Shown: positions 1 through 8,463, counted from the stretch's first letter. The stretch: 64,000 nucleotides of DNA from Abditibacterium sp. (GCA_030448265.1 JAUJNG010000002.1:248001-312000), one strand, 5' to 3'. Numbers and translations: made by a program. Notes: generated by a model from the letters alone, not told the origin.

Positions 1-2460
1 CGCCTGATGCAAACGTCGGCATTGGCCAGCATGGGAGCGGAGATTGCCGGGTCAATCGCCCAAAATGTCACACAGATTTGGGCCGATGATCCAGCCTTTA
101 TCGTTGAAATCTACGAGCGGCTGTTCGGCTTTTGTGAAGAGGACAACTCGTGTATTTCGGTGCCAAACAGCATTTTCGGCTTCCAGATCAGTCGCCGCGA
201 CTCCTACAATTCTGCTCTTCACCAGTTGAAAGAAGAGGTCAGTCGATTCTTGAATGAACATCCGCGCCACGCAGTGAAAGCGTTTTTGGCGGCTCTGGGT
301 CACCTCCATCCCCAGAAGCAGCAAGGTAACCAAGAACAATCCGACTGGCTCGAATTTTCTCTAAAAGACGGCTCCATCGGAAGAACACGACATGGCGACT
401 GGCTGGGTGGAGCTTTCGCTAATTCCATCAGGGATGATCGAGATCTGCTGCGGCACTGGCAGGACTTCTTAACGAGGTTGCCAGCACAAAGCAACGCGGA
501 CGAAATCTGGCGATCTATCGCGAGTCTCGTTTTGGAAGAGACCGCATTGCGATGGTTAAAACACACTTTGCTTCAAGCCGCTGCAACAGCCCCCAATTTT
601 TATTTGCCCAAGATCTGGCAACTTTTGCTTGAGCCTGCTTTGCTGATGGGCCAAAGCACCGAAGCGTTGGCAGTTGAATGCCTCAAGAATGGCGCGCATC
701 TCCTCAGCCAGGACCAGTTGGGTGCGATTCAAAAAGTGATTCTCGAGGCACCTCTCACGGCACTCACTGAGACGAAGGAAACCCGCTATCTTTGTGACGA
801 GACGGATAAAGCACTCCTGTTGAGCAGCATTCCCTTCGAGCGACAAACATCCTCTACCCGCGAATTCCTGAAGAAAAACCCTCCGCCAAAACGTAATGCC
901 GCGCCATCCGGTCAGCCGAGACCTCATCCGCTTTATGGTGAAGCCGGGCCTAACATCCACGGGATTCGTAACCCCGAATGGCTGCAAGCTGTCCACGAAG
1001 TGGAGCGTTTGGCGGCTACACCAAGCGCGGAATCACTTCCCTTGTTCCTCGAAGCGGTTGAAAAGGTCGAAGTTTTTTCCAGTTCTACCGAAGGTGAGCC
1101 CGGAACTCTTCGTATGGTAAATACCAGCATCATACGTTGTTGCGCCGATGTCGCAGGCTGGACCGAGGCACAAAGTCAGCCTTTTCGCAATGTGTTGATG
1201 AAACGGTTTCAGACTCTTTTAGCTCCGATTGAGCAGTTGATCGAAAGCGTGATTCAAGGTTCATCGGTAGATTTTGAACAACGAAAATACGCGGCGCGTG
1301 GGTTCTTACTTTTGATTCGTCTTGAATCCCTTTCGGACGAAGAAGAAACGACTTTTTCTATCATCAGCGAAGATCCTATGACTCGCGCTGAGTTGGCCTC
1401 TGCCGTCTGGAGGTTTTGGAACTCAAACTCAGAGCGCGTTTGGTCGTGGTTGGAAACGTGGGTGGACCAAATCGACTCGAAAAATTCCGATAATCAAGAA
1501 CAATTACACGCAGTTTTCTCGAAGTGCGGACGCTTTATCGCGTTGCAAAATTCCTCACCGGAGCGCGCACAGACACTGATTACGAAACTTTTATCGAAGA
1601 GCATTGAGGCTGGTGATAGTTTGACGCTGGATTTTTGGGGAGAATGTCTCAGCTTTCTGGCTTGGAAGCAAGAAGTGCCTTGGGCGCAAGAATTTCTGAC
1701 CGAAGCTCTCAATGATATCCCTCGCCACGCGACGTTGCTCAAAGGCGCTTGTTACCGCTCTATCACTTGGATTCTGGGCGAACGGCAGCCTACAAACCGC
1801 TTAGCACATCTGGGAATTAAAGAGCAACCAGTCGCTCAAGCGGAGCAGCTTAGTGAAAACATGTCTGAAGCCGCGACAATCTGGACGGTCTCTCTAATTG
1901 ACGCCATCAATCAGTCTGTGAGGCAACACGTTGAGTCTCTTCAGGATGCATCCACAACCGACAAGGAGTCAGAACCTCCACAGTGGGCGCAACTGGCAAA
2001 GTGGCAAATCGAATATCTCGCTCAGAAAGTCAGCGATCTCTGCAAAGTCAGCGCAGAAGATTGGAAGGTTGACCCAAATTTGCAACAAAAGGGAATGGCC
2101 CAACTATGGGCCAAAATAGACCGTCTGTTTTTCCAACTCACATCGCCAGATAGCCTGCCATTGATCCCAAATGTTAGTTTGCTGATCGAGGGGATGGCAG
2201 CATTGGCACCTTATGAACCGAAACATGCTTTGGCTGCGTTAGCCAGAATTTCGGAGTTCGCACGGCCCTATGGCTCGCAGTCTTCCGCCATTGAACCGAC
2301 AATCCTTATCTTGCAAATCTCCTTGGACAATTTGAAATTAGCCCTGATTGACAGTCCAGAACAAGAAGTCCAATTCATACAGCCTCTCAATGCTCTTCTT
2401 GAATTAGGTGAACCAAAAGCCTATCGTCTGGCATTCGACTACCAAACGATGCTGCGCTGA
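1..2460 (+). CDS. Large helical-repeat protein, 3' part (5' end outside window)
   Basis: The reading frame is open from base 1, with Arg and Leu codons before the first ATG at 7, so the gene very probably starts upstream. The visible 817 residues are Leu/Ala-rich alpha-helical sequence like HEAT/ARM-type solenoids, with no nucleotide-binding or catalytic motif. The first ~100 residues (dP..v.eIYerlFGF, then S.fgfqisRRDSYN) recall the helical C-terminal arms of large STAND-type ATPases seen in defence loci; that comparison is from memory and unverified. The gene ends at TGA 2458-2460, about 200 bp before a recombinase-linked repeat unit. The function is unknown; a solenoid sensor or scaffold arm is a guess. 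Confidence 0.75.
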   Translation, partial: RLMQTSALASMGAEIAGSIAQNVTQIWADDPAFIVEIYERLFGFCEEDNSCISVPNSIFGFQISRRDSYNSALHQLKEEVSRFLNEHPRHAVKAFLAALGHLHPQKQQGNQEQSDWLEFSLKDGSIGRTRHGDWLGGAFANSIRDDRDLLRHWQDFLTRLPAQSNADEIWRSIASLVLEETALRWLKHTLLQAAATAPNFYLPKIWQLLLEPALLMGQSTEALAVECLKNGAHLLSQDQLGAIQKVILEAPLTALTETKETRYLCDETDKALLLSSIPFERQTSSTREFLKKNPPPKRNAAPSGQPRPHPLYGEAGPNIHGIRNPEWLQAVHEVERLAATPSAESLPLFLEAVEKVEVFSSSTEGEPGTLRMVNTSIIRCCADVAGWTEAQSQPFRNVLMKRFQTLLAPIEQLIESVIQGSSVDFEQRKYAARGFLLLIRLESLSDEEETTFSIISEDPMTRAELASAVWRFWNSNSERVWSWLETWVDQIDSKNSDNQEQLHAVFSKCGRFIALQNSSPERAQTLITKLLSKSIEAGDSLTLDFWGECLSFLAWKQEVPWAQEFLTEALNDIPRHATLLKGACYRSITWILGERQPTNRLAHLGIKEQPVAQAEQLSENMSEAATIWTVSLIDAINQSVRQHVESLQDASTTDKESEPPQWAQLAKWQIEYLAQKVSDLCKVSAEDWKVDPNLQQKGMAQLWAKIDRLFFQLTSPDSLPLIPNVSLLIEGMAALAPYEPKHALAALARISEFARPYGSQSSAIEPTILILQISLDNLKLALIDSPEQEVQFIQPLNALLELGEPKAYRLAFDYQTMLR

Positions 2461-2686
2461 TTTGAACTTCCGAAAGCTCTCGACACAGCAAATAAAGGTT
2501 CATTAGTCGCCGCTTTTTACATCAAAATCATGCAATACGGACAAAACATGCTCAAGGAAGAAATGCAAGAAGAGGCCGAAGAGGAGATTTCAGGCGTGGC
2601 TAATCAAAGCCGACTTCGGTTTGGGTTATCAATCATGCCTGCTCCAAAATACCACGATCTTTCTTTGGCCAATAAGCAGAAGATTT

Positions 2687-3214
2687 TCAATCGTTCATCA
2701 CACGTCCTTTCTCACAACCGGGAAGCACCTTCAGCTGAAGAGAGGCGCTTTCGAGCTTCCGCCTGCCGGCCAGGCGGTTCTGCACCAGGTTGAAGTCCGC
2801 CCCGCCGACCAACGGCTCGTGGACGCCAGAGAACGTCTTGCCCTTATACCGCACGTAACCCGCGTAGAAGGGGTTGGTCAGGAGATACCAAAGCCCCGAT
2901 ACCTGCAAAGGCTTCCCATTACGGGAGCGAAGCCCCTTGCGGTTCAGTTCCGCCAACAACTGGCGCAACGAGTACCCACCCTGCGCCGCCATCAAAAACG
3001 CTTCGCGCACGAGCGGGGCCATTTCGGGGTCAGGGATAACAGTGGTCTCCACTTTCCCCGTCCGGTGGTTCAAGTAGCCCAGGGGAGCGGGGCCAGGCAG
3101 TTCGCCGCGACGCGCCATCTCCTCCTTCGCCTCACGGGTGAGATCGCCGATGTGCAACCGGTAGCGCAGGTAAAATTCATCGTAGGTCGTGGGCTGGGGT
3201 AATTGGGAGTTCAT
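2687..3214 (-). CDS. Orphan serine-recombinase 'Recombinase' domain protein, no catalytic domain (copy A)
   Basis: The 175-residue product matches only the middle of large serine recombinases: the linker helix followed by GPAPLGYLN, then the DNA-binding Recombinase-type domain with LLAELNRKGLRSRNGKPL and the typical LLTNPFYAGYVRYKG and HEPLV motifs. The N-terminal resolvase domain with its nucleophilic serine, and the zinc ribbon, are absent. It lies downstream of an XRE gene on the same strand (138 bp apart), and the pair is repeated at 8543-9503. It could be a decayed recombinase or a stand-alone DNA-binding or accessory factor. Conservation of the open frame in both copies argues against random decay. 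Confidence 0.75.
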   Translation of the reverse strand: MNSQLPQPTTYDEFYLRYRLHIGDLTREAKEEMARRGELPGPAPLGYLNHRTGKVETTVIPDPEMAPLVREAFLMAAQGGYSLRQLLAELNRKGLRSRNGKPLQVSGLWYLLTNPFYAGYVRYKGKTFSGVHEPLVGGADFNLVQNRLAGRRKLESASLQLKVLPGCEKGRVMND

Positions 3215-3352
3215 AGGATAGGATTAAGGCTTGCTGAGTTCAAAGATACGTCCGAGGGGGCGTATCTGCATTTCCCGTTGCACGGGTGCAACGCAAACCA
3301 GCCGGAGCGCGGGCGTCCGGTAGAAGATTGGGGATGCGGCGGATATTCTTCT

Positions 3353-3679
3353 TTAGCGCGGCGTGAAGGAGCAGCCTCTGCAGCCTGCCAATTCGCACGC
3401 CGAATGGATCGGATAGTCCGGAGCCGAGGTGACAAAATCCCGCAAGTCCAAGCGGTGCCCCACCTGGCGTTCCAACGCGGCGGCAATACGCTCCACGGTG
3501 ACGAAAGAGGGCTTGGACTGGCCTGAGAGCAGCCGCGAGATAGTGGACGGAGAGATGCCCGTATCCCGACTGAGACGAGCCTGGCTTTTGAAGCTGTAGT
3601 GACTGGTGTGCTGCATAATGTCCCAAATCCGGTTGCGGATGGGAGTCCGGGTAACGCGTGTTTTTCGATAATTTTCCAT
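3353..3679 (-). CDS. XRE-family helix-turn-helix regulator (copy A)
   Basis: The 108-residue protein, starting at MENYRKTR, contains a Cro/C1-type HTH at about residues 25-75: SQARLSRDTGISPSTISRLL, then QSKPSFVTVERIAAAL. The ATG at 3679 was chosen because homology with copy B (9177-9503) starts there. It has a small C-terminal tail with cysteines (ACELAGC). It is the first gene of the minus-strand unit, with the att-like sequence about 95 bp upstream, so it may regulate the recombinase-domain gene or excision. Confidence 0.75.
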   Translation of the reverse strand: MENYRKTRVTRTPIRNRIWDIMQHTSHYSFKSQARLSRDTGISPSTISRLLSGQSKPSFVTVERIAAALERQVGHRLDLRDFVTSAPDYPIHSACELAGCRGCSFTPR

Positions 3680-3774
3680 GCGCCCCACTGTAGCAGCGCA
3701 CACTGAAAAATCCATGTGCTTCCCATCTGTTGACAGCCTTCTTAACTCTCATCTCCACCTTGAATTCGAGGGAA

Positions 3775-3830
3775 AGACCAGCTATTGTTCAAGGCGAGGA
3801 ACTGAATGTTATCCAGACTGCGGCTCCATT
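3775..3830 (+). repeat. att-like direct repeat, copy 1
   Basis: This is the first of three direct copies of a ~55-bp sequence (others at 8351-8408 and 9599-9653). All share agaccagctattgt, aaggcgag-like and tgaatgttat, then cagactgcggctcca. Flanks differ on at least one side of every copy: copies 1 and 3 share the left flank, copies 1 and 2 share a few right-flank bases. That pattern, next to serine recombinase genes, suggests attachment sites of a site-specific integration system. The crossover point cannot be set from sequence alone. Confidence 0.6.
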
Positions 3831-3859
3831 GCTCCCACGCAACCCCAATTGACACATAC

Positions 3860-3902
3860 AAAAGCCAAAAGGCTGCCCATTCGGACAGCCTTTTGGCTTT
3901 TT
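3860..3902. terminator. Strong bidirectional hairpin terminator
   Basis: A 16-bp perfect stem (aaaagccaaaaggctg with its complement) encloses a short loop and has A and T runs on its two sides. It stands just inside the cargo segment, 30 bp to the right of att copy 1, and would insulate the cargo from unit A. Confidence 0.85.
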
Positions 3903-4219
3903 ACTGGGCGGCATTACTCACGGCCTAAGAGGACTGGTCGGATATTCTCTCCACACGGGCGCCGCCGCAGCTTTTCTCCAAGGTAAGGAAGGTGGCAGCC
4001 TGAAAAGCCTCCTGCCAGAACACTGGCACCAAAATCAAGCCGGGAAGTTCTATTCCAAATTGGGATTACTCTGAGGAACACGTCACTTGAATTTCCGTGA
4101 CAGGTCAATGAATTCCGCCCTGCTCGTCAGGGAGGCGCAGCATCCACGTAGGTTGTCGCTTCCCCTGAATATAGTAGACATTGATCTTTAATCGCCTTTT
4201 TGAGAATTTAGGATTGCAC
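3903..4219. other. About 320 bp with no recognisable gene
   Basis: No supported gene was found. One plus-strand frame stays open from inside the hairpin to a TGA at about 4073 and ends in PEHWHQNQAGKFYSKLGLL, which could be the tail of a deleted gene, but no start or family match is visible. The promoter of the TIR-like gene at 4220 should lie here; no clear -35/-10 pair was identified. Confidence 0.4.
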
Positions 4220-4274
4220 ATGAAAATCTTTGTTGGTAGTTCGTCCGAATCAGTCGCTCGAGGGACCTTGGATC

Positions 4275-4282
4275 AAGTTTGT
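4275..4282 (+). repeat. Target-site duplication, left copy
   Basis: The 8-bp AAGTTTGT borders the left end of the IS and is repeated exactly at 5074-5081. The size fits the IS1 family (usually 8-9 bp). Confidence 0.8.
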
Positions 4283-4303
4283 GGTATCTTTTCCGAGTGA
4301 GTG

Positions 4304-4783
4304 TTAGGCGTATTTTTTGGCTTGTCTGAGGTTCCAGTGATGGATGAACCAGTGGAGTCGAGCCTGGAGCCAGTGGAGCGAGCGCGCAAACGCCAGAGAT
4401 TTGCGAGTGAGGTAGGACACGCCCTGGCGCAAGGCGTTGTTGGTGCCTTCGACGGGTGAAGTCTCACCCCAGGTCTCAGGGTCACGCTTGAGGCAGCGAG
4501 CGTGCTGAAGAGGCGCCTTTTGCAAAAGCGACTGATAAACGCGATAGCCATCGGTGAACACCAGATCATCGCGCCAGGGCAGAGGCACCTGCTTCCACAC
4601 CATCTCGGCGCTCTGGAGGTCACGCCTGCCGACAAAGAAGGCCAGCACCTGCAAGTTGCGCCGCGACAGCACGATCCAGATCCACACTGCATTGCGCTTG
4701 GCCCACACGAAGCTCCACAACTCATCAAGGATCACCTCGTCATGGCCCTTATGGGGCATAAGCGTCTCGTCTAAAGCAGGCAA
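4304..4783 (-). CDS. IS1-family transposase InsB-like DDE domain
   Basis: This frame encodes the catalytic part of an IS1-type transposase: DELWSFVWAKRN with the first acidic residue, FTDGYRVYQSLL with the second, and SPVEGTNNALRQG with the glutamate. It has no good start of its own (the first usable codon is TTG). It is probably expressed only as an InsA-B' fusion through a -1 shift on the A7C run at 4793-4800. It looks intact. Confidence 0.85.
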   Translation of the reverse strand: MPALDETLMPHKGHDEVILDELWSFVWAKRNAVWIWIVLSRRNLQVLAFFVGRRDLQSAEMVWKQVPLPWRDDLVFTDGYRVYQSLLQKAPLQHARCLKRDPETWGETSPVEGTNNALRQGVSYLTRKSLAFARSLHWLQARLHWFIHHWNLRQAKKYA

Positions 4784-4788
4784 GGCTT

Positions 4789-5052
4789 CTACGTTTTTTT
4801 GAGCAGCTTATACACAGTGTTGGGCGAGACCTTAAACGTGCGGCAGATGCCGATCAGGGGCGTCTTCTCCAACAGCGCCCGCCCGATCATCTCCGCCTTT
4901 TCCTGGCTCAAAGAGCGCGACTTGGGAGAAGGTGTGAAGGCCCGACGGCACACGGTGCAATACAAGCGCTCGCTGCCCTGCTGGGTGCGGCCATGACGGC
5001 GAACCCGACTCGATTCCCCGCAGTGAGGGCACGACAAGGTGATGCTGACCAT
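4789..5052 (-). CDS. IS1-family InsA-like zinc-finger HTH protein
   Basis: The 87-residue InsA-type protein has a CPHC...CTVC zinc finger near the N-terminus and a C-terminal HTH (ICRTFKVSPNTVYKLLKK). It ends right after a run of seven A followed by C (complement of 4793-4800), the classic IS1 slippery site. A -1 shift there reads into the InsB frame (NVEALPALDETLMPHKG), producing the transposase. Alone, InsA acts as a repressor in known IS1 elements. Confidence 0.85.
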   Translation of the reverse strand: MVSITLSCPHCGESSRVRRHGRTQQGSERLYCTVCRRAFTPSPKSRSLSQEKAEMIGRALLEKTPLIGICRTFKVSPNTVYKLLKKT

Positions 5053-5073
5053 GATCTACAGATTACTCTTTCA

Positions 5074-5081
5074 AAGTTTGT
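5074..5081 (+). repeat. Target-site duplication, right copy
   Basis: Second copy of AAGTTTGT, directly after the right end of the IS. The host gene continues in frame from it as Val-Cys-Gln-Trp. Confidence 0.8.
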
Positions 5082-6003
5082 CAATGGATCGAAGAGAAAG
5101 GCCATCAAGCGTTACCGTGGAATGATCCAGGCACGTTCAAGCCTGGAACCTATACGCTACAAGTGCTGCAAGCTATTGCCGAGGATGCGGATGCAGCAGT
5201 TTTTATTTTTTCTGATGACGACCATGTATGGTACCGTGGATTGGAACGCAACCAGCCTCGAGACAATGTCATACTAGAGTACGGGATGTTCATAGGGAGG
5301 CACGGCGAAAGACGGGCCATTATTTGCAAAGATAGCCCCACATCTCACGCGACCGATCTCAATGGACTAACATACATTGATCTACAAAAACGTCGTGCGG
5401 CCAAGCTAAACTTTTTGATTTGGATAGATGCTCTAGAAAACGAAGATGTAGTTCATGGGGCGAAACTTGTACGCTGCTATTCGAACAAGATGGCACCGCC
5501 TATGTCGGATTCTTACTGGAGGGGACTTTCCGGCAACGCTAAAGCCGAGTTTATCCTAGTGGGGAACTCTAATAAATCGTGGTTGAAGCGAGATACACGC
5601 GCAACCGCTACTTTCGCTTCAGATATCTTACGAATAATTGGAGACGGGGGCTCCGCATCCATCGTGAGTTCGCCCCTATTTTTGTCGGATCTCAAAACGT
5701 TCCTTATGGAAGTGATCTTGCCACAAATTAATAGGATGAAGAAGCCAGGAAGAAGCCAAATAAAAAAGGCTCTCTCTAACGGCCTCAAGTGCGGGGTAGC
5801 AGCTTCCACAAATTACAGAGGTGTGCTTTCAGACCAGTTGTTTGTGTTAGTCCCAGACTTGATGAGCCCAGACTTCGTTGACGATTCAATTGTATTTGAA
5901 CTGAGGCATGCGAGGCACCCTGTTGAGTTTGGGTACTATGTACAAGACATGAGGAGATTGGCCGCTACAGCCTCAATTCCCGACTTAGTGGAGAAAATGA
6001 AAA

Positions 6004-7047
6004 GTGAAATCAAAACTTAAAATTCCAAAGGACTTGATAGCTCAGTTACGCCAGATTGGGATAGATCCTGTTGACATGGTTCTGTACATTGACTCAGTGT
6101 GCAATCTGCGCTGCAGCCACTGCTACATAGGAAATGAGTTGCTGGACAAAGCGATCCTGCTCGAGGCGGAATCTATCCGGACAATGTTGCGTCAAATTCC
6201 CAGGCTTGCTCGGATTACGATTCTTGGGGGAGAGCCATTCCTCCATCCTGATTTCAACTATATTATTGACGCATTAAAAAACTTGGAAGTTAGGGAGAAA
6301 CGCGTTACCACGAACCTAACCTCCCTTCAAGGGATAGATATCGACCAACTGAAGGAATTGAATGTACGCGTATGTGTGAGCATTGATGGGCACGACGCTA
6401 TTTCTCATGACTCTATTCGTGGAGCGGGTGCGTTTGAGAAAACAATAGAAAATGTGGAGAAACTCGTAAATCACTGTTTAGATATCGAGGTTACCCATAC
6501 TCTCAACTCCAGGAATATATTCCTTTTCGAGGAATTCATCAAACTATGTCGCCAACTAGGAATACGTCGGTTAAACCTTCATCGCATTTCTCTCAGGGGG
6601 AACGCACTTATAAATAGCATATTAGAAGTCTCAGCAGAGAAATGGGTAGATCTCGTAAGAGAACTTGAGTCTTGGGACACCGCTGCTGGCGCGTTGTCTG
6701 TTCGTTACGAAGTTGGGTTTGTCTCCCATACAGAATTCCAACGGCTTGTTAGCTCTGGAGAATACAATCATCACGCTCAGGGCAGCTATTACGCTGAGGA
6801 AGGGGGCCACCGCATCGTAATTTACCCCAATGGTCGTCTTTATGTTTCCTCTGAGGCTTTTGGAACCGAGTCGCATTTCGGTTCATTTGATAAGGGTTAC
6901 TTCGAATACAATACGTCAGATCTGAACGAGTTAATACTGTCAGGTCGGAAAGATTTTAACATTACTGACATCAACTCTTCAATCGCGGAGAATAGTGACC
7001 ATTTGGTTCCGTTGTCAGTGTCGTTCCGACGAAAAGTGACAATTTGA
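6004..7047 (+). CDS. Radical SAM protein
   Basis: The 347-residue enzyme has the [4Fe-4S]-SAM motif CNLRCSHC (Cys 33, 37, 40), the GGEP motif at about residues 75-78 (TILGGEPFLHPDF) and the VCVSIDGHD strand typical of SPASM/MoaA-like radical SAM folds. The C-terminal ~130 residues lack an evident Cys-rich SPASM cluster. Its start overlaps the end of the TIR-like gene by 17 bp, indicating one operon and a functional link. The substrate is unknown: it may modify a peptide, nucleotide or partner protein. Local base composition is more AT-rich than the rest of the window, in keeping with horizontally acquired cargo. Confidence 0.9.
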   Translation: MKSKLKIPKDLIAQLRQIGIDPVDMVLYIDSVCNLRCSHCYIGNELLDKAILLEAESIRTMLRQIPRLARITILGGEPFLHPDFNYIIDALKNLEVREKRVTTNLTSLQGIDIDQLKELNVRVCVSIDGHDAISHDSIRGAGAFEKTIENVEKLVNHCLDIEVTHTLNSRNIFLFEEFIKLCRQLGIRRLNLHRISLRGNALINSILEVSAEKWVDLVRELESWDTAAGALSVRYEVGFVSHTEFQRLVSSGEYNHHAQGSYYAEEGGHRIVIYPNGRLYVSSEAFGTESHFGSFDKGYFEYNTSDLNELILSGRKDFNITDINSSIAENSDHLVPLSVSFRRKVTI

Positions 7048-7070
7048 TTCTGCCTTTTCCAAATGCTATT

Positions 7071-7592
7071 TTAGGCGCGGCTGTCTGTATGTACGGTTGT
7101 ATGTTTTATTATGTCAAGAGGAAATGATTTCCCTGCGAGATAATCATTTATTTCTATAATAATGTCTGGATCCCTCAATGACTTAGAGTTCATGCCTCTA
7201 ATTTCATCGATTGTGAACCACTGGATACAGCTTATTTCCTCGGAAAACAAAATAGCCTCACCACCTGTGATGTCACCCTTAAATATAAATTTAAGTACAT
7301 GCGGTTTTGAGATTTGGTTGCCTGACCTGCTTCGCCGATATAGTGAATAGACGCCTATCAAACCTGTTGGATCAAAGTTCAACCCGGTTTCTTCCTTAAC
7401 TTCCCTAATAACCGCTTGAATTGCGTTTTCGCCAATTGAGATCCACCCAGCTGGTTGATTCCATTTACCGCAATCAGACTTACTTACACCTTCTTGCACG
7501 AGCAAAAACTTGCCGTCTCGCTCTATGACGGCTCCGACCACGCCGAACACTGGAACTGCCTTTTCTGGTTTGGTGTCGTGTTGTAATGCCAT
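7071..7592 (-). CDS. NUDIX hydrolase
   Basis: The 173-residue protein has a complete Nudix box at residues 49-71 (G-x5-E-x7-REV-x-EETGL), preceded by the usual beta-strand signature FGVVGAVIERDGKFLLVQEG. The ATG at 7592 (MALQHDTK) was preferred to the longer upstream frame because sequence before it looks non-coding. It is convergent with the radical SAM gene (23 bp apart). It probably hydrolyses a nucleoside-diphosphate derivative; in this cargo a role in nucleotide or NAD metabolism beside a TIR-like effector is conceivable but inferred. Confidence 0.85.
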   Translation of the reverse strand: MALQHDTKPEKAVPVFGVVGAVIERDGKFLLVQEGVSKSDCGKWNQPAGWISIGENAIQAVIREVKEETGLNFDPTGLIGVYSLYRRSRSGNQISKPHVLKFIFKGDITGGEAILFSEEISCIQWFTIDEIRGMNSKSLRDPDIIIEINDYLAGKSFPLDIIKHTTVHTDSRA

Positions 7593-7647
7593 AGTCTGCT
7601 GAGGGACTGACTCCGAGCTATTTAATTCGCTGCAACTATGATAGCCC

Positions 7648-7884
7648 GTGCACATCTGGGACGCAAGGCACCAGTATCGCGAGGGATAGGGAGGCAAGGT
7701 CATTGACCGCCTATCGCAGGACTTAAGGCGCGAACTGCCGGGGATGAAAGGATTCTCGCTCCGCAAACTCAAATACATGCGCGCCCTGGCGGTGGCTTAT
7801 CGCGACGAAGCACTCGTGCAACAGGCTGCCACACGAATCCCCTATGGCCATAACATCCGCACCCGCACCATCGAGGCGACCTAA
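7648..7884 (+). pseudogene. DUF1016/YhcG-type nuclease fragment (N-terminal part)
   Basis: The frame reads HIWDARHQYREG, then TAG at 7687, then GGKVIDRLSQDLRRELPGMK, GFSLRKLKYMRALAVAY and IPYGHN before ending at TAA 7882. These match the conserved N-terminal region of DUF1016 PDDEXK-family proteins, where the TAG position is normally Trp (GWG). Both the upstream start and the C-terminal nuclease domain are missing, so this is a remnant inside the cargo segment. Confidence 0.75.
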
Positions 7885-8350
7885 CCAGTCCCGAAAGGCC
7901 GATCCGATGTTCTGGCGCGCGACCATGCGGACCACCCTTGGCCGGTGCCTGGCAACGCGGACGGCGTAGTTGGAGGGCGCGGATTCACTTGTCGGTGCCG
8001 CTGCGCGGGGCGCCTTTTGAACCACTTCCGCCCTTCATCGATACCGGCCAGTGAGGCGCTTGGGCTCCTTTGACAGAGACGGGAGAACCCCTCCTGCTAA
8101 GCTGGATTAAAATTTATCTTACGAACCATACCCTGAGGGCACATAGCACCTTTCATCTCGGGGGGAACGCGCTTTACCCTGCGGACCAACGCTATGTGGC
8201 CTACATAACTTTATACCCCGCAGCCGAAACCTAAGTGTAATATGCAGAGATTCAGCTTCCATTGAAAGGAAAGCGACATGACGAGGCCCCCTTCGCTGCC
8301 CAGAGACGCATGATTCATCGCAAGCGACCGTCCTCCGGAAATTTTGGGAG
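7885..8350. other. About 465 bp with no recognisable gene
   Basis: This lies between the DUF1016 remnant and att copy 2. Frames on both strands are short and have no codon pattern or family motif that I recognise. It is probably degenerate DNA. Confidence 0.4.
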
Positions 8351-8408
8351 AGACCAGCTATTGTGAAGGGCGAGAGTTTGAATGTTATGCAGACTGCGGC
8401 TCCATTGT
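8351..8408 (+). repeat. att-like direct repeat, copy 2
   Basis: Same core as 3775-3830 with a few substitutions (ttgtgaagggcgag, tgaatgttatgcag, then actgcggctcca). The left flank is unrelated to copies 1 and 3. It forms the right border of the TIR/radical SAM/NUDIX cargo and the left border of unit B. Confidence 0.6.
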
Positions 8409-8463
8409 TCAACATGACTCCTCAAGTAGAACACCCAGCTTGGTTGGCAAATGCAGATAGATA

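Larger units (their letters stand above)
2672..3830. repeat. Recombinase-linked unit A (copy of unit B)
   Basis: This stretch is a diverged direct copy of 8504-9653. Both begin with a shared cagaag.ttttcaatcgttca segment, carry an orphan recombinase-domain gene and an XRE gene on the minus strand with a conserved ~140-bp spacer, and end at an att-like sequence. By eye, identity is high over almost the whole length, including the non-coding spacer, so the whole DNA segment was duplicated rather than just the genes. Confidence 0.8.
4283..5073 (-). mobile_element. IS1-family insertion sequence, ~791 bp
   Basis: The ends are set by the 8-bp target duplication and by restoration of the host reading frame. 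The length is close to canonical IS1 (768 bp). It carries InsA-like and InsB-like frames on the minus strand joined by a frameshift signal. Terminal inverted repeats are not obvious by eye: the left end begins GGTATCTTTTCC and the right end read inward begins TGAAAGAGTAATC. The outermost bases may therefore be a few positions off. Confidence 0.8.
4220..6020 (+). pseudogene. TIR-like nucleotide-binding effector gene interrupted by an IS1-family element
   Basis: The N-terminus, MKIFVGSSSESVARGTLDQV, begins at 4220 and is cut by the IS at 4283. After the IS the frame resumes (CQWIEEKGHQALPWNDPGTF) and runs to 6020. Removing the IS and one copy of the target duplication restores an uninterrupted 333-codon frame. 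The product matches the CAP12/Pycsar-type TIR-like family: N-terminal GSSSES, then AAVFIFSDDD, then RDNVILEYGMFIG with the glutamate that is catalytic in such NAD-cleaving domains. The C-terminal ~180 residues (about 5520-6020) are an unrecognised possible sensor domain. The gene overlaps the downstream radical SAM gene by 17 bp, so the two were probably co-translated. The part after the IS could start at ATG 5163, but it would lack the first beta strand of the fold and is likely inactive. Confidence 0.85.

Noticed and set aside
2530-2793. Possible 87-aa gene upstream of unit A
   Set aside because: The second half lies antisense to the orphan recombinase gene and only the first ~50 codons are outside it; no ribosome site or family match.
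3203-3758. Several 100-172 aa frames over the XRE/recombinase spacer, also present in unit B
   Set aside because: They persist in both units because the DNA is duplicated; they overlap the XRE gene in other frames and have no protein-like features of their own.
4499-4802. Plus-strand frames of 82-90 aa inside the IS
   Set aside because: Antisense to the InsB-like transposase with clear DDE motifs.
5520-6020. STING-like domain in the C-terminus of the TIR-like protein
   Set aside because: TIR-STING fusions exist in CBASS, but I could not match the conserved STING ligand-binding residues here, so the domain is left unidentified.
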